DNA from: Adiantum capillus-veneris | Lineage: Eukaryota > Streptophyta > Polypodiopsida > Polypodiales > Pteridaceae | Direction: 5' to 3' | Length of the DNA: 64,000 nucleotides | Assembly (NCBI GenBank): GCA_014529385.2 | Contig: CM043959.1 | Coordinates: 88,500,029-88,564,028 of the forward strand | Shown: positions 25,330-38,089 of the stretch, in pieces | Numbering within the stretch: the first letter of the stretch is position 1 | How the letters are laid out: each line of letters starts with the position of its first letter | The notes under the pieces: generated by a model | Seen by the model: only the letters and a program-made list of their open reading frames with translations | Told to the model about the DNA's origin: nothing | Databases searched by the model: none | Program-made: the position numbers and the translations under genes

Positions 25330-28300
25330 ATGAGTCGGCACGTAACCATTTTTGGGCCTTGCCATGGTCAAAAGATTGTTTTGCTCTTTGATAATTCCCG
25401 TCAAGAGATAAAAGCTAAAACAGTTCAACAATATTTTGAGTTGGCTGACAAGGAATTTTCGATTGTGCCACTTACATTGTGTGGTGACCAGACAAAGCTT
25501 GAACCATTGTAGAATGCAGAAGGCGAGTATGTATATGTTTTTCACCATGTTGTCAGTAAGGTCTATAAAGTTCTTTTGGGTGAATCCAGTGAGCAATCTA
25601 AAAAACTAGGCTCTCAATCAACACCTATAGATCTTGACGTGGGGGAAACAGACAAAAATAAAAAGTCTACAAAAAGTATTCTAGACTTGATTCGCGCACT
25701 ACCCCTGCAAAGCAACCTACAAGCTGCCCTTTCACAGGTGGAGAAAATAGCTTTTGTCCAAGAACTTCCTAAGTACTATGGTGGGTTTATTGCATACGAG
25801 TTGCCACCTTCAACAAATATCTGCTATGACTGGTATGGAGCAAAAATATGATAGTCATCCATGGATAGAGTATGTGACAAGCAACAACGACAGCTTCTCT
25901 GGAACAGTGAGGTTTAGTAGATGTTTTGGTCATCTTCGTTGTGTCAATCTTGATTGTCCCTACTATCATAGGGCATCCATGTTTAATGAATCTCAGTGGC
26001 GTGGAAGGCTATCTAGAATGGTTCTGAAAGGTTTGTTAACCAAAGAGTCAGGCTCGCTCAAGTGTGTTCATTGCAAGAAAATGCCAGAGTGTATTGGAAC
26101 ATGCCCTGCTGTCATCTATTACTGCATTCCTCAAGACAAATTTGGAGTGACACGATGTGTTCTTCACTTGGGGTATCACAAGCACCCAGTTGTAGAAGGA
26201 CAAAGTAGAGTCGTCTCTGAGCAGGTTCAAGAAATTTTACGTACCCATGCATCAATGGATCTTCTTACCACAACTAAACAATTAGAAAGAAAAGCTACAG
26301 AGGATATAATCATGGATAGACTTGTCTCTAGTGATATAGGTCATGTTAGTGATATGGGTGATAAAGAGTTTGCAGAATTTCTGGATACACTAACTCCATT
26401 GTCCAACAAGCGACGGATTGAACATTTCTTGCAAGATGCTAAGAGGATGAAAGGGATCACTGCTAAAGGTCTAGAGGCTGTACTTGATCTAAAGGCAAGA
26501 AGCCGTTATACATTTATTCATACTGTTTTATACCCAGGACAGTTAGAAAGAGAAAGCCAACCACACGTCTTTAAAATGTCCACTCAAGGCCCTGGCAGTG
26601 GTGTTGATCTAGTCAATAGAATGCGGCCTGGGGGAAACTTGGAGCAAATGTGGGTTCATTTTGATCACGTCCACCAAGTGCCTAGATAGCCTACCATGTC
26701 AGCTCATGTTTACGACCCATATGTCCGTGAGCTTCTCACAGTAGCAACATGTGAGTTCATTGTTGAGAATAAGCATGCACAAATTGACTTTTGGAACATG
26801 CTAAATAATGTTGTTATGAAAGAAGGATATGAGATGCCCATATTTAGGGGTTTCATGGCTGATGAAACTAGTGCAAATTGGATTGCAGTGCGAACTGTGT
26901 ACTTTGGTGGGTCAGATAATCAAGTCCCTGAAAAAGAAACATCATGTGGTTTTCATTGGGAACAGAGCATGGTGCGCCATACCACTAAGTGCATATTGCC
27001 TCCATTTCAAGAAGAGCATAAGATTTTGTGTCGCAAATGGAGAGATTCTCCTTCCGAACATGCTGTAGATGTTTGAAAGTGTGAACTGAGAATTTGTCGG
27101 AAAGCTGGCCATGCTATTTACAGTGAGCTCCCGTCTTTGGAAACATGGTTGTCGTGGTGGGATGTTCGGGTGGCGCACTGGGGAGGCAGGTTTGTTTCAC
27201 AAGATGCTTCGGGTTTGTTTGTCCCAACAACAAATCTTTCTGAGACTAAGCATGCAAGCATGCGTGCATCTGTGGGGTATAAGGCAAGCCTTGGTTTATA
27301 TGAGGCAACATGTGCAGACATGGCTCTAGCAGTCCTTCAGAGTGTGAAATACAATGCATACTTAAAAGGCATCCATAGCTCCACAGGGCTAGGAATGCAA
27401 GACCTTGCCAATTGATTCATGATGCAATCATCAGGAATTGGTCCAAAAAAGAAGCTAGTTGACATGACACACTCCTCGATGTATGAAATGGGTATACATA
27501 GTCCTGAAATGAATCGATCCATAGTAAGGGAACAAAGTGTGCGAAAGAAAAGGCCTATCTTTGTAGATGTTGATGATATCTTGGATGATGATAGCCATCG
27601 TCCAGAGTATGTTACAGTCACAAAATCCACCAGTGCAAGAGGGAAGAGTGTAGGACCATCAGCTGGCAATAGCCTTTGGTATGAGCAAAAAGTGGCAAAT
27701 ACTATGTGGGCAATTTGACGAACAGAACCAGGCAAGAAAGTAACATGCTTTGGGAGGATTACAGGAAACAATGAAAGATGTGCCCGCATGATTAATGGTT
27801 CATCAGCAAATATGCAAACTGGTGTTCCTGCACCATGTTTTTGGGGACGTCGCAAATATCCCTCTGTTGGAGATAAGCCAGCTGGTGTTGTGGGAGGCTA
27901 CATTTGGTTTTGCAATACAAGCAACACACACACATGGCAGATTGATGACATGATAGTAGGACCACCAGGTCCAGCGCCAGGAGTGTGGCATGTGGAAATC
28001 GGTGTTTGTTTGACTGCAACTGAGGTGGCAACACTACAATCCAATGGCTTTGTTTTGAGTAGACAAGGCAGCAACCCACATGTGCACAGGGGTGTGACAA
28101 ATAGTAGAGTACCAAGTGGATTTCGTCCTCGATATCGAGATAGTAAGATGGTAAAGTGGAGGAGTAAACTCACAAAGGACTTCCAAGATAGAATACAGAC
28201 GGACAGAACAATGAATGCTAAACTAGTGAAGGAAGCAATTGTAGTTGTGAATGAGAGCCATGTTTTTTATGTCAGCACAGATGGGTCTGTTGCGAAGGGT

Positions 28301-28528
28301 GTGACTTACTCTGTTACCCTTGCTGACTTCCCACGATGCACATGTGAAGATTTCCAGCGGCGTGAGACCAAGAGGCTCACATACGTGCCATGCAAGCATA
28401 TGTACTTTGTTTTTTTGCAAATCCTGGGTATGGATCCAATGGCTCATGAGTTTATGCATCAAGCCGCTCTGACCAAGGTCGAGTTGTTCCAGGACTTAGG
28501 GGGTGTAAGAGCATCCACACTACCATAG
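25330..28528 (+). pseudogene. Mutator-like (SWIM-domain) transposase relic
   Basis: One long frame reads through to 28528 apart from stops at 25510 (TAG), 26687 (TAG), 27074, 27413 and 27716 (TGA), plus one single-base shift near 25842 in an A run. Domains in order: an N-terminal ~75-residue region beginning MSRHVTIFG; two Cys-rich zinc-binding patches (CFGHLRCVNLDCPYYHR; CVHCKKMPEC, then a GYHKHPV motif); a DDE-type core with FDHVHQ, GFMADETSANW, CGFHWEQ and TTNLSETKHAS; and a C-terminal SWIM finger, CTCEDFQ...YVPCKHM, near 28340-28400. The pattern core then C-x-C...C-x-H is characteristic of Mutator/FAR1-type transposases. The size is ~1,060 codons. It cannot be active as read, but decay is light. 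Confidence 0.75.
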
Positions 28529-28591
28529 AACTCAGCACTTGGATAGTATGTCTTTTGAAAAGTGCATTTACTCGACGAATATAATATTGTT

Positions 28592-29034
28592 TTGGTGTGT
28601 GTTTAATAGTTCGACTGACTATATTTTAGTGGTCATGTGTGAGATGCCATCACATCTATTAAAACTATGCGATCACTGCATATCTTGAAAGGACTACTTT
28701 TTGATTGTCTCTTTGGTTGATAGATGAATGGATCCATAAAATTTATCTCCAATTTCTTTATCAAGCTACATATTCTTGTTCTTTTGCAGCGTTTGGTATG
28801 CATTTCGTTAGATTGACTATGATTTTTTCATCATGTGCACATACCATGCCATGACATCTATAGTAATTTGGAGAAGTGTTTAAAGCTTGTGTAAATGCCT
28901 CCTATCTTGATATTGACAATATGCGATCACTAATTTTTTTTAAAAAGACTACTTTATAAATGTCTCTTTGTCTGACAGATAGATAAATTCAAGAAATTAA
29001 TCCCTATTTTTTTAATCTGAGTAAATTGTCTACT
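28592..29034. repeat. Right subterminal direct repeat (~440 bp)
   Basis: Partner of 17955-18383 in the same orientation. It contains the same GCATTTCGTTAGATTGACTA and GATATTGACAATATGCGATC phrases. It begins ~64 bases after the transposase stop codon. Confidence 0.9.
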
Positions 29035-29059
29035 CTTGCAAGATTTATTTGTAAAAACT

Positions 29060-29111
29060 CGCTCGGTTTTGTATTCGCTCGAAATTCTTTGCTCGGATGG
29101 CGTGAATCCTC
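29060..29111. repeat. Right terminal inverted repeat
   Basis: Inverted partner of 17823-17874. It contains TTCGCTCGAA and ends GGCGTGAATCCTC, followed at once by the 9-bp duplication. Confidence 0.7.
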
Positions 29112-29120
29112 ATGCTAAAC
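29112..29120. repeat. Right 9-bp target-site duplication
   Basis: ATGCTAAAC, identical to 17814-17822. Confidence 0.85.
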
Positions 29121-29480
29121 TACTCAAGAAGTCAGCTACTGCATGCTCCATACCAAGTGTGTGAACAATAACAAAATCAAGCTCTTGCAACAATAACATC
29201 CATCTTGCTAGCCTCCCATGTAAATGTGGTTTCCAAATGATATACAACAATCCTTGATGATCAGTATGAAAGATTATCTTGTCTCCGAACACGTAGTGCC
29301 TAAATTTATTCAAATCATAAATCATCCCTAAGGCTTCTCTTTCAAGTACAATGTAAGTTCTCTATATTCAAGTCATCAGTCTACTAGCATAGTAGATCGT
29401 TATGCACAATCCCTTATCATCTACTACATCAATGCTAGTGCATGATGTGTCAAGGTACTTATCTTTTTGGAATGTAACTA
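29121..29480 (-). pseudogene. gypsy-A RNase H relic
   Basis: The minus-strand frame ending near 29110 reads GMIYDLNKFRHYVFGDK, IIFHTDHQGLLYI and GRLARWMLLLQELDFVI, closing with HAVADFLSSLA. These are hallmark positions of Ty3/gypsy RNase H. Upstream frames add ITIYYASRLMT and IVLEREAL (about 29325-29400) with shifts. The domain degrades RNA in RNA:DNA hybrids. The element's integrase continues at 17700 on the far side of the inserted transposon. Confidence 0.85.
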
Positions 29481-30349
29481 AGGTCTTAGTTTTAAACCTT
29501 AGGGGCATGTTTACACAAGTGCCTACTGCTTAGGTAGTTTGAAATACTTGCATTGTCTTATGGCGCATAGCAATTTTTTGGATGTAACCAACGAGCAGTT
29601 TGCAGTCTTCTTGTAGTCGTACTGCTGTCTGATGATGATGATGAATACAGAATGAAGCAATACCTTCTTTCTCTCAATCCTGGTGTTTATTATTCATATG
29701 ATTTGCAGTTCTATGACTTAATGTGCAGTCTAGTATCTTCTCTTTCTCCTATAATGCACGCTTCTTCTACTTAATACCTGTTAGTGCTGTGAGACCTAGC
29801 ACTTTGACAATATTGCAATTGGTTTGAATTCAACCTGAACCATATGGAACTCAGGAATACAACAAGGTGCTGACATGTTGGTTGACATAGACCAACTGTA
29901 GGAATTCTCAAATTGGATAAAATTGCAGGAAGAGTCTGAGGAATATGCAACAATGTTCTTGGAGGAGTTCTTTCCAAACTGGCAGGGAAAATCGAAATTG
30001 AAATTTCAGACAAGGTAGTTACATTATTTTTACCTTTTGGTGCCTGAAATTTGCCTTCATGTTACAGTCTATATGAAAGGAAAGTGTTGGTACAATATTT
30101 AAGACATAAGAGAAGAAGCAATGCATGAATGGGTCAGGGAAAGGGTCCAATGTACCACAACGCTCATATGGCACATTTAGATTGAGGAGAGAATTCTTTG
30201 CAAGGGGAAGACATGAAGAAGAGTCTGGTAGTGATGACCAAGAAGAACCTATAAGGGGGGTTGTTGTAGGAGTAGAAATTGTTGGGGCCGGGATTGAATT
30301 GCAAGAACCTGAACACAGGTTATAGGAGACCCCACCTACAAACAAAGGA
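29481..30349. other. Unassigned; two protein-like frames
   Basis: On the plus strand 29890-30015 reads EFSNWIKLQEESEEYATMF followed by LEEFFPNWQGK, and 30125-30325 gives a 66-codon charged frame (GRHEEESGSDDQEEPI). Both look more protein-like than the background, but I recognise no family. They could be exons or gag remnants. The rest shows nothing. Confidence 0.35.
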
Positions 30350-30974
30350 GGCCAAATATGAGGAGTAATAGTGCGATTCACAAACAACACAATTAATGCA
30401 TGAGCCAACACATTTCTTACATCCCAACAAGCTTGCTCAGCCGTAGGCAAAACAACTCTGGTAGCAACAACCCTGCCACCAAAACCTGCAATATCCTTAG
30501 AACTAGGACGTACATCAATGCCCTGCGCAACAATCCAAATTCTCTTTGACACAAGGACATGTTGCATCATGTAATCCCACATAGGATAACTATCCCCAAT
30601 AGGGCCCCCCAATCTCAAAAAATAAAAAATTCCTTCAAAACATTTCAAATGCATAAGTGAAGGGTAAGTATAGGAAACGAAAAGCCCCATGAAAATGAAA
30701 AGTCATAGGAAATGAAAAGCCCATTAAAATGGAGAGTCAAAATACATTTCATCTCCATATAAAAGAAGTGGTCGAGTGTATTTCTTGTCCATTACCTTTC
30801 TTTTAGCATTTCCTTCTCTTTAGAATTCCTTGTACTATGCAGGTAGAGTTTCCTTGTGCTATGTAAGGTCGTGAAATCATATCGGTAGGACTCCTCTATG
30901 TAGGTTTAGTGTAATCCAATCTATCCTCAACAACAAACATCTTGAACACATCTGTGTTGTTGTCAGTCATGGTG
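30350..30974 (-). pseudogene. copia-B gag relic with insertion
   Basis: ATG at about 30974 begins MTDNNTDVFKMF, like the copia-C gag. After GAT TGG AT the frame is interrupted by unrelated sequence (about 30613-30912), then resumes as GDSYPMWDYMMQHVLVSK and VVLPTAEQACWDVRN, ending NRTITPHI. These match the copia-C gag closely. Gag is the structural capsid protein. The C-terminal half and zinc knuckle are lost. Confidence 0.8.
30613..30912. mobile_element. ~300-bp insertion in copia-B gag
   Basis: Comparison with the uninterrupted gag at 60533-60555 shows about 300 foreign bases. A possible 5-bp duplication, ATTGG, flanks it. It is low-complexity toward one end with repeated TTTTCATT(T/A) phrases. 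No inverted ends or coding sequence are recognised, so its type is unknown. Confidence 0.5.
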
Positions 30975-31314
30975 ATTGCTTGCACTTAATGTGAAAACTG
31001 CTTGAAAATAGGAAAAATGAAGTGGGACCAAGACATGCTATATAGCACAGCCCATAGAAGACTGCAAGGGACATGTTATGCAGAAAACAACACTGACAAA
31101 AAATTCTGCACAAAATGATGAAATTGACTGCGTAGCACTGCTTGTATTGGAAACGGAGGTTGAAATGAGCCCGAATAAAAAATAGACTGACCTCTAGGAG
31201 CGTTCCCGAAGAATTTATGGATCCGTTGACACTCACCAAAGCTCACAAAAATTGGAGAAAATGAGTAGGCATGTGCTAGAGCTACTGGCGGCTAAGACCA
31301 TGAGAGTGCAACCC

Positions 31315-31326
31315 GCTCTGATACCA
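31315..31326 (-). other. Primer-binding site (initiator tRNA-Met)
   Basis: Minus-strand TGGTATCAGAGC, the standard copia primer-binding sequence complementary to initiator tRNA-Met, lies two bases inside the LTR end. Confidence 0.9.
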
Positions 31327-31328
31327 AT

Positions 31329-31553
31329 TGTTGGAATTAGGGTTGCAGGGAAACACACATAGCTTGGAAAAGACAAAGGAAGCTCAAGTCACACAATAGA
31401 GAGTGTATTAATTAGTGTGCAATGGAAAGATTAGATACCCCTAGAGTGATGGGCATATAATGCACGGAGGGAAAAACCTCCTAGTGAGGGAAAAAATACC
31501 CTGGTGGTCCTAAGTGTGTTCACATATATCACTACCACATGTATATGGTAACA
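31329..31553 (-). repeat. copia-B 5' LTR (225 bp)
   Basis: It starts TGTTACCATATACATGTGG and ends CCAACA on the minus strand, aligning along its whole length with the 230-bp LTR at 59946-60175. The termini TGTT...AACA form the usual short inverted ends. Confidence 0.9.
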
Positions 31554-33090
31554 AACTTGTTGTGCTTTCAATATGGATTTTGTAACTCATATGATCTTGA
31601 AGGAGGCCCACATTCAAGTTGCTTTCCTTCCTCTACTTGGTCTCTTCATCTTCAAAGATGATTTGCCAACATGTTAAGGTGAGTGTCATCAATATTATGG
31701 ACAATGATAGTCTCCTTCAATTTGAGCATGAATAGGTACATATGATCTCTCTAGACATTTCATTCTGATGTTTTAATTTGTGTGTTCTATGTACATGGTG
31801 ACCACATGACTTCGACATGGCATTATGATGGCCGTGTTACTTTGATTATGTGATTGGAGGTTTGTTATGTGATATGATATGCATATCATATTGCTACCTA
31901 GAATTTAGTTTGGTTTTGAGGTTTCTTGAGTCGATTTGCTAGGTTACTTTGAGACTATAGCATGTATGTTGTTTGTTATTCTTCAGAATATAATGTTCAA
32001 TCAAAACTAAGATAAAATGGTGCCTTTTTTAAAGTTACATTGCAAGCTAATAAGAGATATGCATGAGCAATTGATAAGAGTATGCATGAAGGATTGCACA
32101 ATCTAATGTAAACTTTTCTCATGACACACTAATATTTGAAGATATTATTATTGTAATACAAGCATTAAAAAGCTTGAAAATGATGTTTCAATTTAAAAAT
32201 CTCAAAAACGAAAGCTCACACATAAAAAACCCCCCCTGAGAAAATAACTTTAAAATTTGGTATTTTAATACAAGATTTAGTTTGGCATAGAAAAAATCCT
32301 CATTTTTTTCATGTCTTTACCTAATTACATAATGAACAAAAACTCAAGTTTTATTTCTATCTACATAAAATACACCTAAAGATTGATGGGAAAAGAAGAC
32401 ACTTGAATCAATTACAAGACTGGTGTTATTGTTTGCGATGCCAACATGATCCCTCACCTTTTTTTTGTTCAACAACAGACCACATACATGGGGTTATTTA
32501 TGAGATACCTCTGGTTAACCAATAGAGTTCTGGATATTGAATGATTATGGGTGTAACCTTGTAACATTTGAACTCTTGAAAGAGTTTTCGTTTCATATTT
32601 CTAATGGATTTCTAAAATTTTAGGGTCATACATTTTATGAGGCTCAAATAGCTGAGGTATATTGATTGGACCTCTTGTCATTATTGTTGCGAGGATCCCT
32701 ACATAGATATTGAGTAGCTAAGCCTATGTTTTCAGGAATAATCTTGTATAAAATTATGTTTAATACCAAGTTGGCTTTGATATATAATTGATTATTTAGA
32801 ATAATGTTAATTTTTTAAATCAAAAATGGATTTACTTTTTGATTGAGTGATGGATGTTTTTGCTATATGCTTGATCTGGGTCCTAAGATATGCATGCATA
32901 TAGTTGGGACAACTAGGGTAAAATGTAGCTCAACATTATTTAAAGCCCATGGAGATGAATTATATAAAGTAGGGTCTCTTTGCTCATCTTGACTTGAAAT
33001 GTGTAACTAGGCCATGTCTAGGATAAGATAGTTGGCATTTGTTTCTAGCCTTGTGTCAATGTTTAGTGAGGAGAGTAATTTTGGTGGTCC
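31554..33090. other. No gene seen
   Basis: AT-rich sequence without a frame of interest, terminal repeats or recognised relics. Confidence 0.5.
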
Positions 33091-33875
33091 TGGTTGAGCT
33101 AGGGTTGCCAAAATGCATCAAGAATAAGGTGAAGCTCAAGGGCACACAACATGGAAAGAAATTACAATGAATGTGCTAATCAAAAGATATGGCATGCCTT
33201 GGGATGGTGGGTATATATACATGCCTAAGGAATAAAACCTCCTAGTGAGGGAGGAAAGCATCCCAACAGTCTTAAGTCTGTTCACACATCACTACCATCT
33301 CATGGTAGCAATTCTTATGGTTAGCATGATGCAGTCAACATAATTTGGAACCCATGTATAAAGGCCCAGCCATCAATTTCAGCACTGTCGTGAGTTGATG
33401 ATGGGCATTGGGTGAAGAGTGGTTCTCTTCCATTCTTATGGTCTCACTCCAATGCAAGCAAAACTCTACACAAAATGTTAGCACAAAGCTAAGACAAGCT
33501 GCTTCCCAAAAGAACTGTTTACCTGAAGAAAATCTGTCAAAAAGCACACCCTCTTGATCTAAACGCCTCCAAAAAGTAACTTCTGCTACGCTGCTCAGAA
33601 CAAAATTCTGAGGGCTCGAACGGCTTTGAAAGGGGGGTAAAACAGCAGGTCACCTGCACAAAATACTCCCGGAACGTCGAGGATGCTCCCACGAGCAAAT
33701 TTTCTGAAAACTGCCTGAAAACTGCGATTGCGCGCGCGGACGCGAAAACGCAAGTAGAGGCTCTGGAAATCACCTTGCTCTTCATGAGGTAGAGCCTTTG
33801 TGAAGCGATTTTCATGATTGTCCTCAAAATCTCCAAGATCATATGCCCTAAATTGATATGATGTACATATACCAT
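33091..33875 (-). mobile_element. Internally deleted copia element (copia-B', minus)
   Basis: On the minus strand a copia-like leader (33875 to ~33400) passes into a gag start reading VLKLMAG. After ~20 codons it goes directly into an LTR (33310-33091) related to, but diverged from, the 31329 and 59946 LTRs. It shares TGGTAGTGATGTGTGAACA and CTCACTAGGAGGTTTT. Nearly the whole coding region is missing. Confidence 0.65.
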
Positions 33876-34899
33876 CTACATATTTTGCTTCAAGGCCAAG
33901 TATAGTAAGTGCATAAATAGACTCTTGATTCCTAATGCAAAAAACACATCAGCAACAAGTATGAAAGAGATCTTTCTTATAGTAGTAAGCACAATCTTAC
34001 TAACTTCTCTCGGGAATCTCTTATTTAGTTATAGATTTATTGTGATATGCCTATAATGGGAATATGTCACATGTGCCAATTGTAAACCCGTGAATCACAC
34101 ATCTAGTGATGAATTCATTGTGCCTCACATCTAGTGATGAATTCATTGTGCCTCTTATCTAGTTATGAATTCATTGTGATATGTCTATATGTCATATGTG
34201 CCAATTCCAAACTTGTGATATGTCTATAACGGGAACATGTCACATGTGCCAAATTGTGTCTCTAAAAGCAAATTTGTCCATGACCAAACAAAAGTTGTAG
34301 ATTGTAGGGAGGGTAGATTAGAGAACCATCTATGGCATTGCCATGAGAAAAAACACTTTACACAATTGAAATAGAGTAGAGTGTAGACACAAACTTGATT
34401 ATTTGACTGACCAAAAGTGTGTACACAGAGTCTCATTACATAGAGTTAGTATAGGCATCTCATCTTGCATCCTAGATGACATCACACGGAAGCTCCAATC
34501 ATCCCAATCCACTTGAGAACTCATCAGTGACCTTTTAGGCCAACTAAAGGACATCTTAACCATCTCAAGCTGAGTCCACACCCTCTAGTAATGACCTCCA
34601 TGGGTACCCACATGCCTTAGGTTTCTTTTCCACATACTATTGCATGGTTCTATGCCCCTTAGAAGACAAGAGGTATGACACACAAGCATAGGCTAAAGCT
34701 TAGAACCCTAACCAGCTTCTTGGGATTTAGACTATAAAAAATTGACATTTGTTACATACTCAAATCTGGGAGACCATTCCCAATCCACGAGAAAAACCAT
34801 CTCTAATCCAAGAGAGCACTACACACCTCCCCTCAAACAAATGTATAAAGACTAAGACCAAGCTATCTTCAAACAAAATACATTGAGAGGTAAAGACAA
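33876..34899. repeat. Short tandem repeats at 34097-34260, otherwise no gene
   Basis: TCTAGTGATGAATTCATTGT recurs at about 34100, 34130 and (one change) 34159. It is flanked by two copies of a longer GATATG(C/T)CTATAA(T/C)GGGAA unit at 34035 and 34217. No gene is recognised in the rest. Confidence 0.7.
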
Positions 34900-35394
34900 A
34901 AAATGGCCATTTTTTCTACACTTGAAATAAGTTTTTTTGCTAGAGCTAACTACAAATTCTCTTTCCCTTGAAGTAGGATTCATCCTCTATTTCTTCTCCT
35001 TGGACACTAAAGAGTTTAAAGACTTGCAAGTCAGGTATTGAATCCTTCTTTTTGATGATGTTCACTATCTGGGTAAAGCTAGATGGCGAGTTACATCCGT
35101 GCTTGAGGAGATTGACTCTTTATATAGAATCTAAAATGCGTGTTTCCTTTTTACATCTCCATGTATTCTAAGGCCTATTAAGGTGGTACAAAATATCTAC
35201 CTTCTTTGGCGTAATTGGGTGGTTGATTTGCAAAATCAACTCCTTCCTCGCAATCCCTGATCAAACTTCTCAAAACATGTCATGTGCCTTTTTCAAAAGA
35301 CTTTAAAAAACAAAAAAAAGGCTAACTTCCACTTGTACCCACTAAAGTGCTTGGAACTTAATCCAAGATTCATAGCTATACAAGAAAATTCAAC

Positions 35395-37850
35395 CTACGT
35401 ATAGCCCCACAACATAAAATTCAACATAAAAATTTCAACCTTGCCCCGATCAGGCTTCTCTTCCTCACTCTCCTTGACTATCTCCTCTTCATCTCTAGAT
35501 TTCCGATCCATCATTTCCACATCAAGTCGATCACCTATTTCATTCTTCTCTTTTTTAGCCAATTCTGATTCCTCGTCACACCTCAAAGCCCTTACATCCT
35601 GCATTGGTGAAACTTTAGCAATCTTCTTCGTCTAATCAGTCTCTATTGTTCGTGTTTTGTGAAGCTTTGATTGACTTGCACCAATCTCTTGATATACTTT
35701 TTGTTGCATTTATGTGCCTGAGAATTTAAATGCACTTGTATGAAATATCAGTGCCTATTTCTCTTCCATCTTCTTTTTTATGAGATCCAACTACAACTTC
35801 AAGTCCATGTTCTCTTACTTTAGTTTTCCCAACATATCACCAAGTTCTTCATTTTCCTTTAAAAGCTCCATTTCTTGCTTTGGCACGAATCCTTTTGTTA
35901 GATTTGCATATGGTTTAGAAACCGTAGCTTCATCTTGTCCTTCAAAATCTTCCATACACTCGTTTCGGTCTTTAACACCTACTCCTGCATCACCTTTGCT
36001 TTAGCATCAGTAAGTAATATGCCTTGCAATCCATGTCTTTGTTCTTTAGTACCTTCTTTTCCATCATCTATAAGAATTCTATTCTCCTCTTCAAAACTTC
36101 ATTTTCAACCAATAAATTAATGTTTACTTTCCCCAATGCTTCTAACTTTTCCACAACCAAATCCTTGATCTCACTTGTCCACTCCTCAAATTGTTGTACA
36201 AGTTTTTGATATTCAAAGCTGTCCTTTTTTCATCTTTGAGCTGCAATAAATTTTTTTTGCATCTCCAGTTGCTTCACTCTCTGTTCTAAATCATTCGACT
36301 TTGAGTTGTTAATAACTCCATGCGCTACTTTTGAATCAATGCAGCTTGATCTACTACATGTGCACCAAGCTTCATCTCATAGTCCATTTCCATACTCGAA
36401 GTAATCAGAGACTCTAACACGTTCTCTCTTTGTTTCTTTCTTTCTTTTGCTTTTTTTATTTTCACTTCATGAATTGTTTCCACACTGCTTCTAGCTATCT
36501 TTTTGTCTTCATTGAAAAGTTTTTTTCCCTGGTTGAGAATCTGACTCCCAGTTTTGGTATAGCCTCTGATCCTTTTGTCGATGTATCAAACACATCATCG
36601 TCACTGACTTCGATATGTTGCATCTTAACTCTCTTTGCCCAACACTATCAAGTCCTCCTTGCATCATTTCAAAAAATGACTTCGTGTGACTTACCAGTGA
36701 TAGTTTTGGTGTGATTGATTTGAGCCCTTTTTTCTTTAAATTCTACTCCTCTGCATCAATAACCTATAATGGTAATTGAACCACCGAAGGAAGTAAAGCT
36801 TGCAAATAAGGATCAATTTTTCATATATTCACTAATTTTCTCTTATCTTTTAACTCAAAATGTGTTGTTAGCTTTTCATACAGGTATTCTACACAATTTA
36901 CAAGAAAACCCTTCTTGGCTACTATGAGAGGTCCATATGCCTCCTTGGACATATAATCAAACTTTATAAACAAATACATTCTTTCCATATATCATCTAAG
37001 CTGAGCTCTTTTGATCACATCTATTCCCTTAAATTGATAATAAAACATGTTTGCTATTGGTGCTTCAAACTCCCTTATCATTTTTGTATCATAAATTACC
37101 TCTACTTTTTATAACTACTGAGCCTCAACTTAAAAACTTCTACCACCAAGGTATCAAAAATCTGTTGATCATTTATATTCTTTCCCCTTGTAGTTTTAAC
37201 GTATTCCAATTGGGCATTGGCATTCTCATTTGACACTACTATTCCCAAGGCAAATTTGCACATTCCCATAATCCAATGAGTTTCGTCCATATCTAATTTT
37301 CTTTGTGTGATATGTCAAAACCATTGCTTGAATGGATCTCTATAGCATCAGCTCCCTTGCATGCAAACATGCCTTCTACCACATGAACCTCTAGCTCGTA
37401 CTTTGTATCCATTTGACTATTCTACGCCATGGCACTGAGGGCTAGTAATCATGGTGATGTCTCCCACAAAGGCACTTGCATAGTCTCTATGGACAATTCT
37501 AACTCCAATTGTGCCACTTGCGAACGTAGAGCGTTAAGCTTTTCCAACTAGTCATGTTGCATATCTCTCATGTGCAAAGTCCCTATTTTTTGCAATGCAC
37601 TAGAGACTCTTGATGCAAATAATCCTCTTTGTCCTTAAAATCTCCCCAACTAGCACCAACTTATGAAGAATTATACCATCTCGTACTAAAATTTGAGCGA
37701 TTTTCCTTTTGAGAAATTTGACCTTGAAATGATGTCTCATTTACATCATTGATCCATGCAAATCCTCAATTAGAGCACTTCTTGAAATAATGTGATTTTT
37801 TACTACAATAACTACACCTCACCAAAGTTTTGAAATGCTTATCCCTATTT
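35395..37850 (-). pseudogene. Zinc knuckle plus coiled-coil ORF relic downstream of gypsy-B pol
   Basis: On the minus strand CSYCSKKSHYFKKC (about 37775-37820) is a complete CX2CX4HX4C knuckle. Toward lower coordinates follow an open piece MDETHWIMGMCKFALGIVV (37290), helical LLVENEVLKRRIEFL (about 36090), KENEELGDMLGKLK (about 35845), and an acidic-basic 69-codon frame at 35395-35604. Together they suggest one long protein with an N-terminal knuckle and a C-terminal coiled coil, now broken by stops. It is either a third ORF after pol or a misplaced gag. Confidence 0.5.
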
Positions 37851-38089
37851 CTTTGATATCTGAAATCCTCTTTGCCTCTAATGTCCTAGACAACTATGTC
37901 TCTAGTCTAAAAATATATGATGTCTTTGCTTCCTGTTTGATCTCTTTCGATATGCAATCACACAATTAGATCCAACTACTACTTGTTGCTTTGGCACAAT
38001 ATCAAGAATTGGAGGTTGCCAAAGAGCTTCCTCACTGTGAATCCATTGACAAGTTTCTCCATCTTTGTGCCATAAATATCCTACAATTT

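Larger units (their letters stand above)
30350..31553 (-). mobile_element. 5' part of a copia element (copia-B, minus)
   Basis: Reading down from 31553 there is a 225-bp LTR, a primer-binding site, a leader similar to 60180-60483, a gag start at about 30974, a ~300-bp insertion, then gag to about 30350, where similarity to the copia-C gag stops. It is the same family as the element at 59946. The remainder of the element is missing. Confidence 0.8.

Noticed and set aside
25330-28528. Stops in the transposase as introns, recoding or RNA-edited codons
   Set aside because: Frame is the same on both sides of each single stop codon, without splice sites around them; nonsense mutation is simpler.
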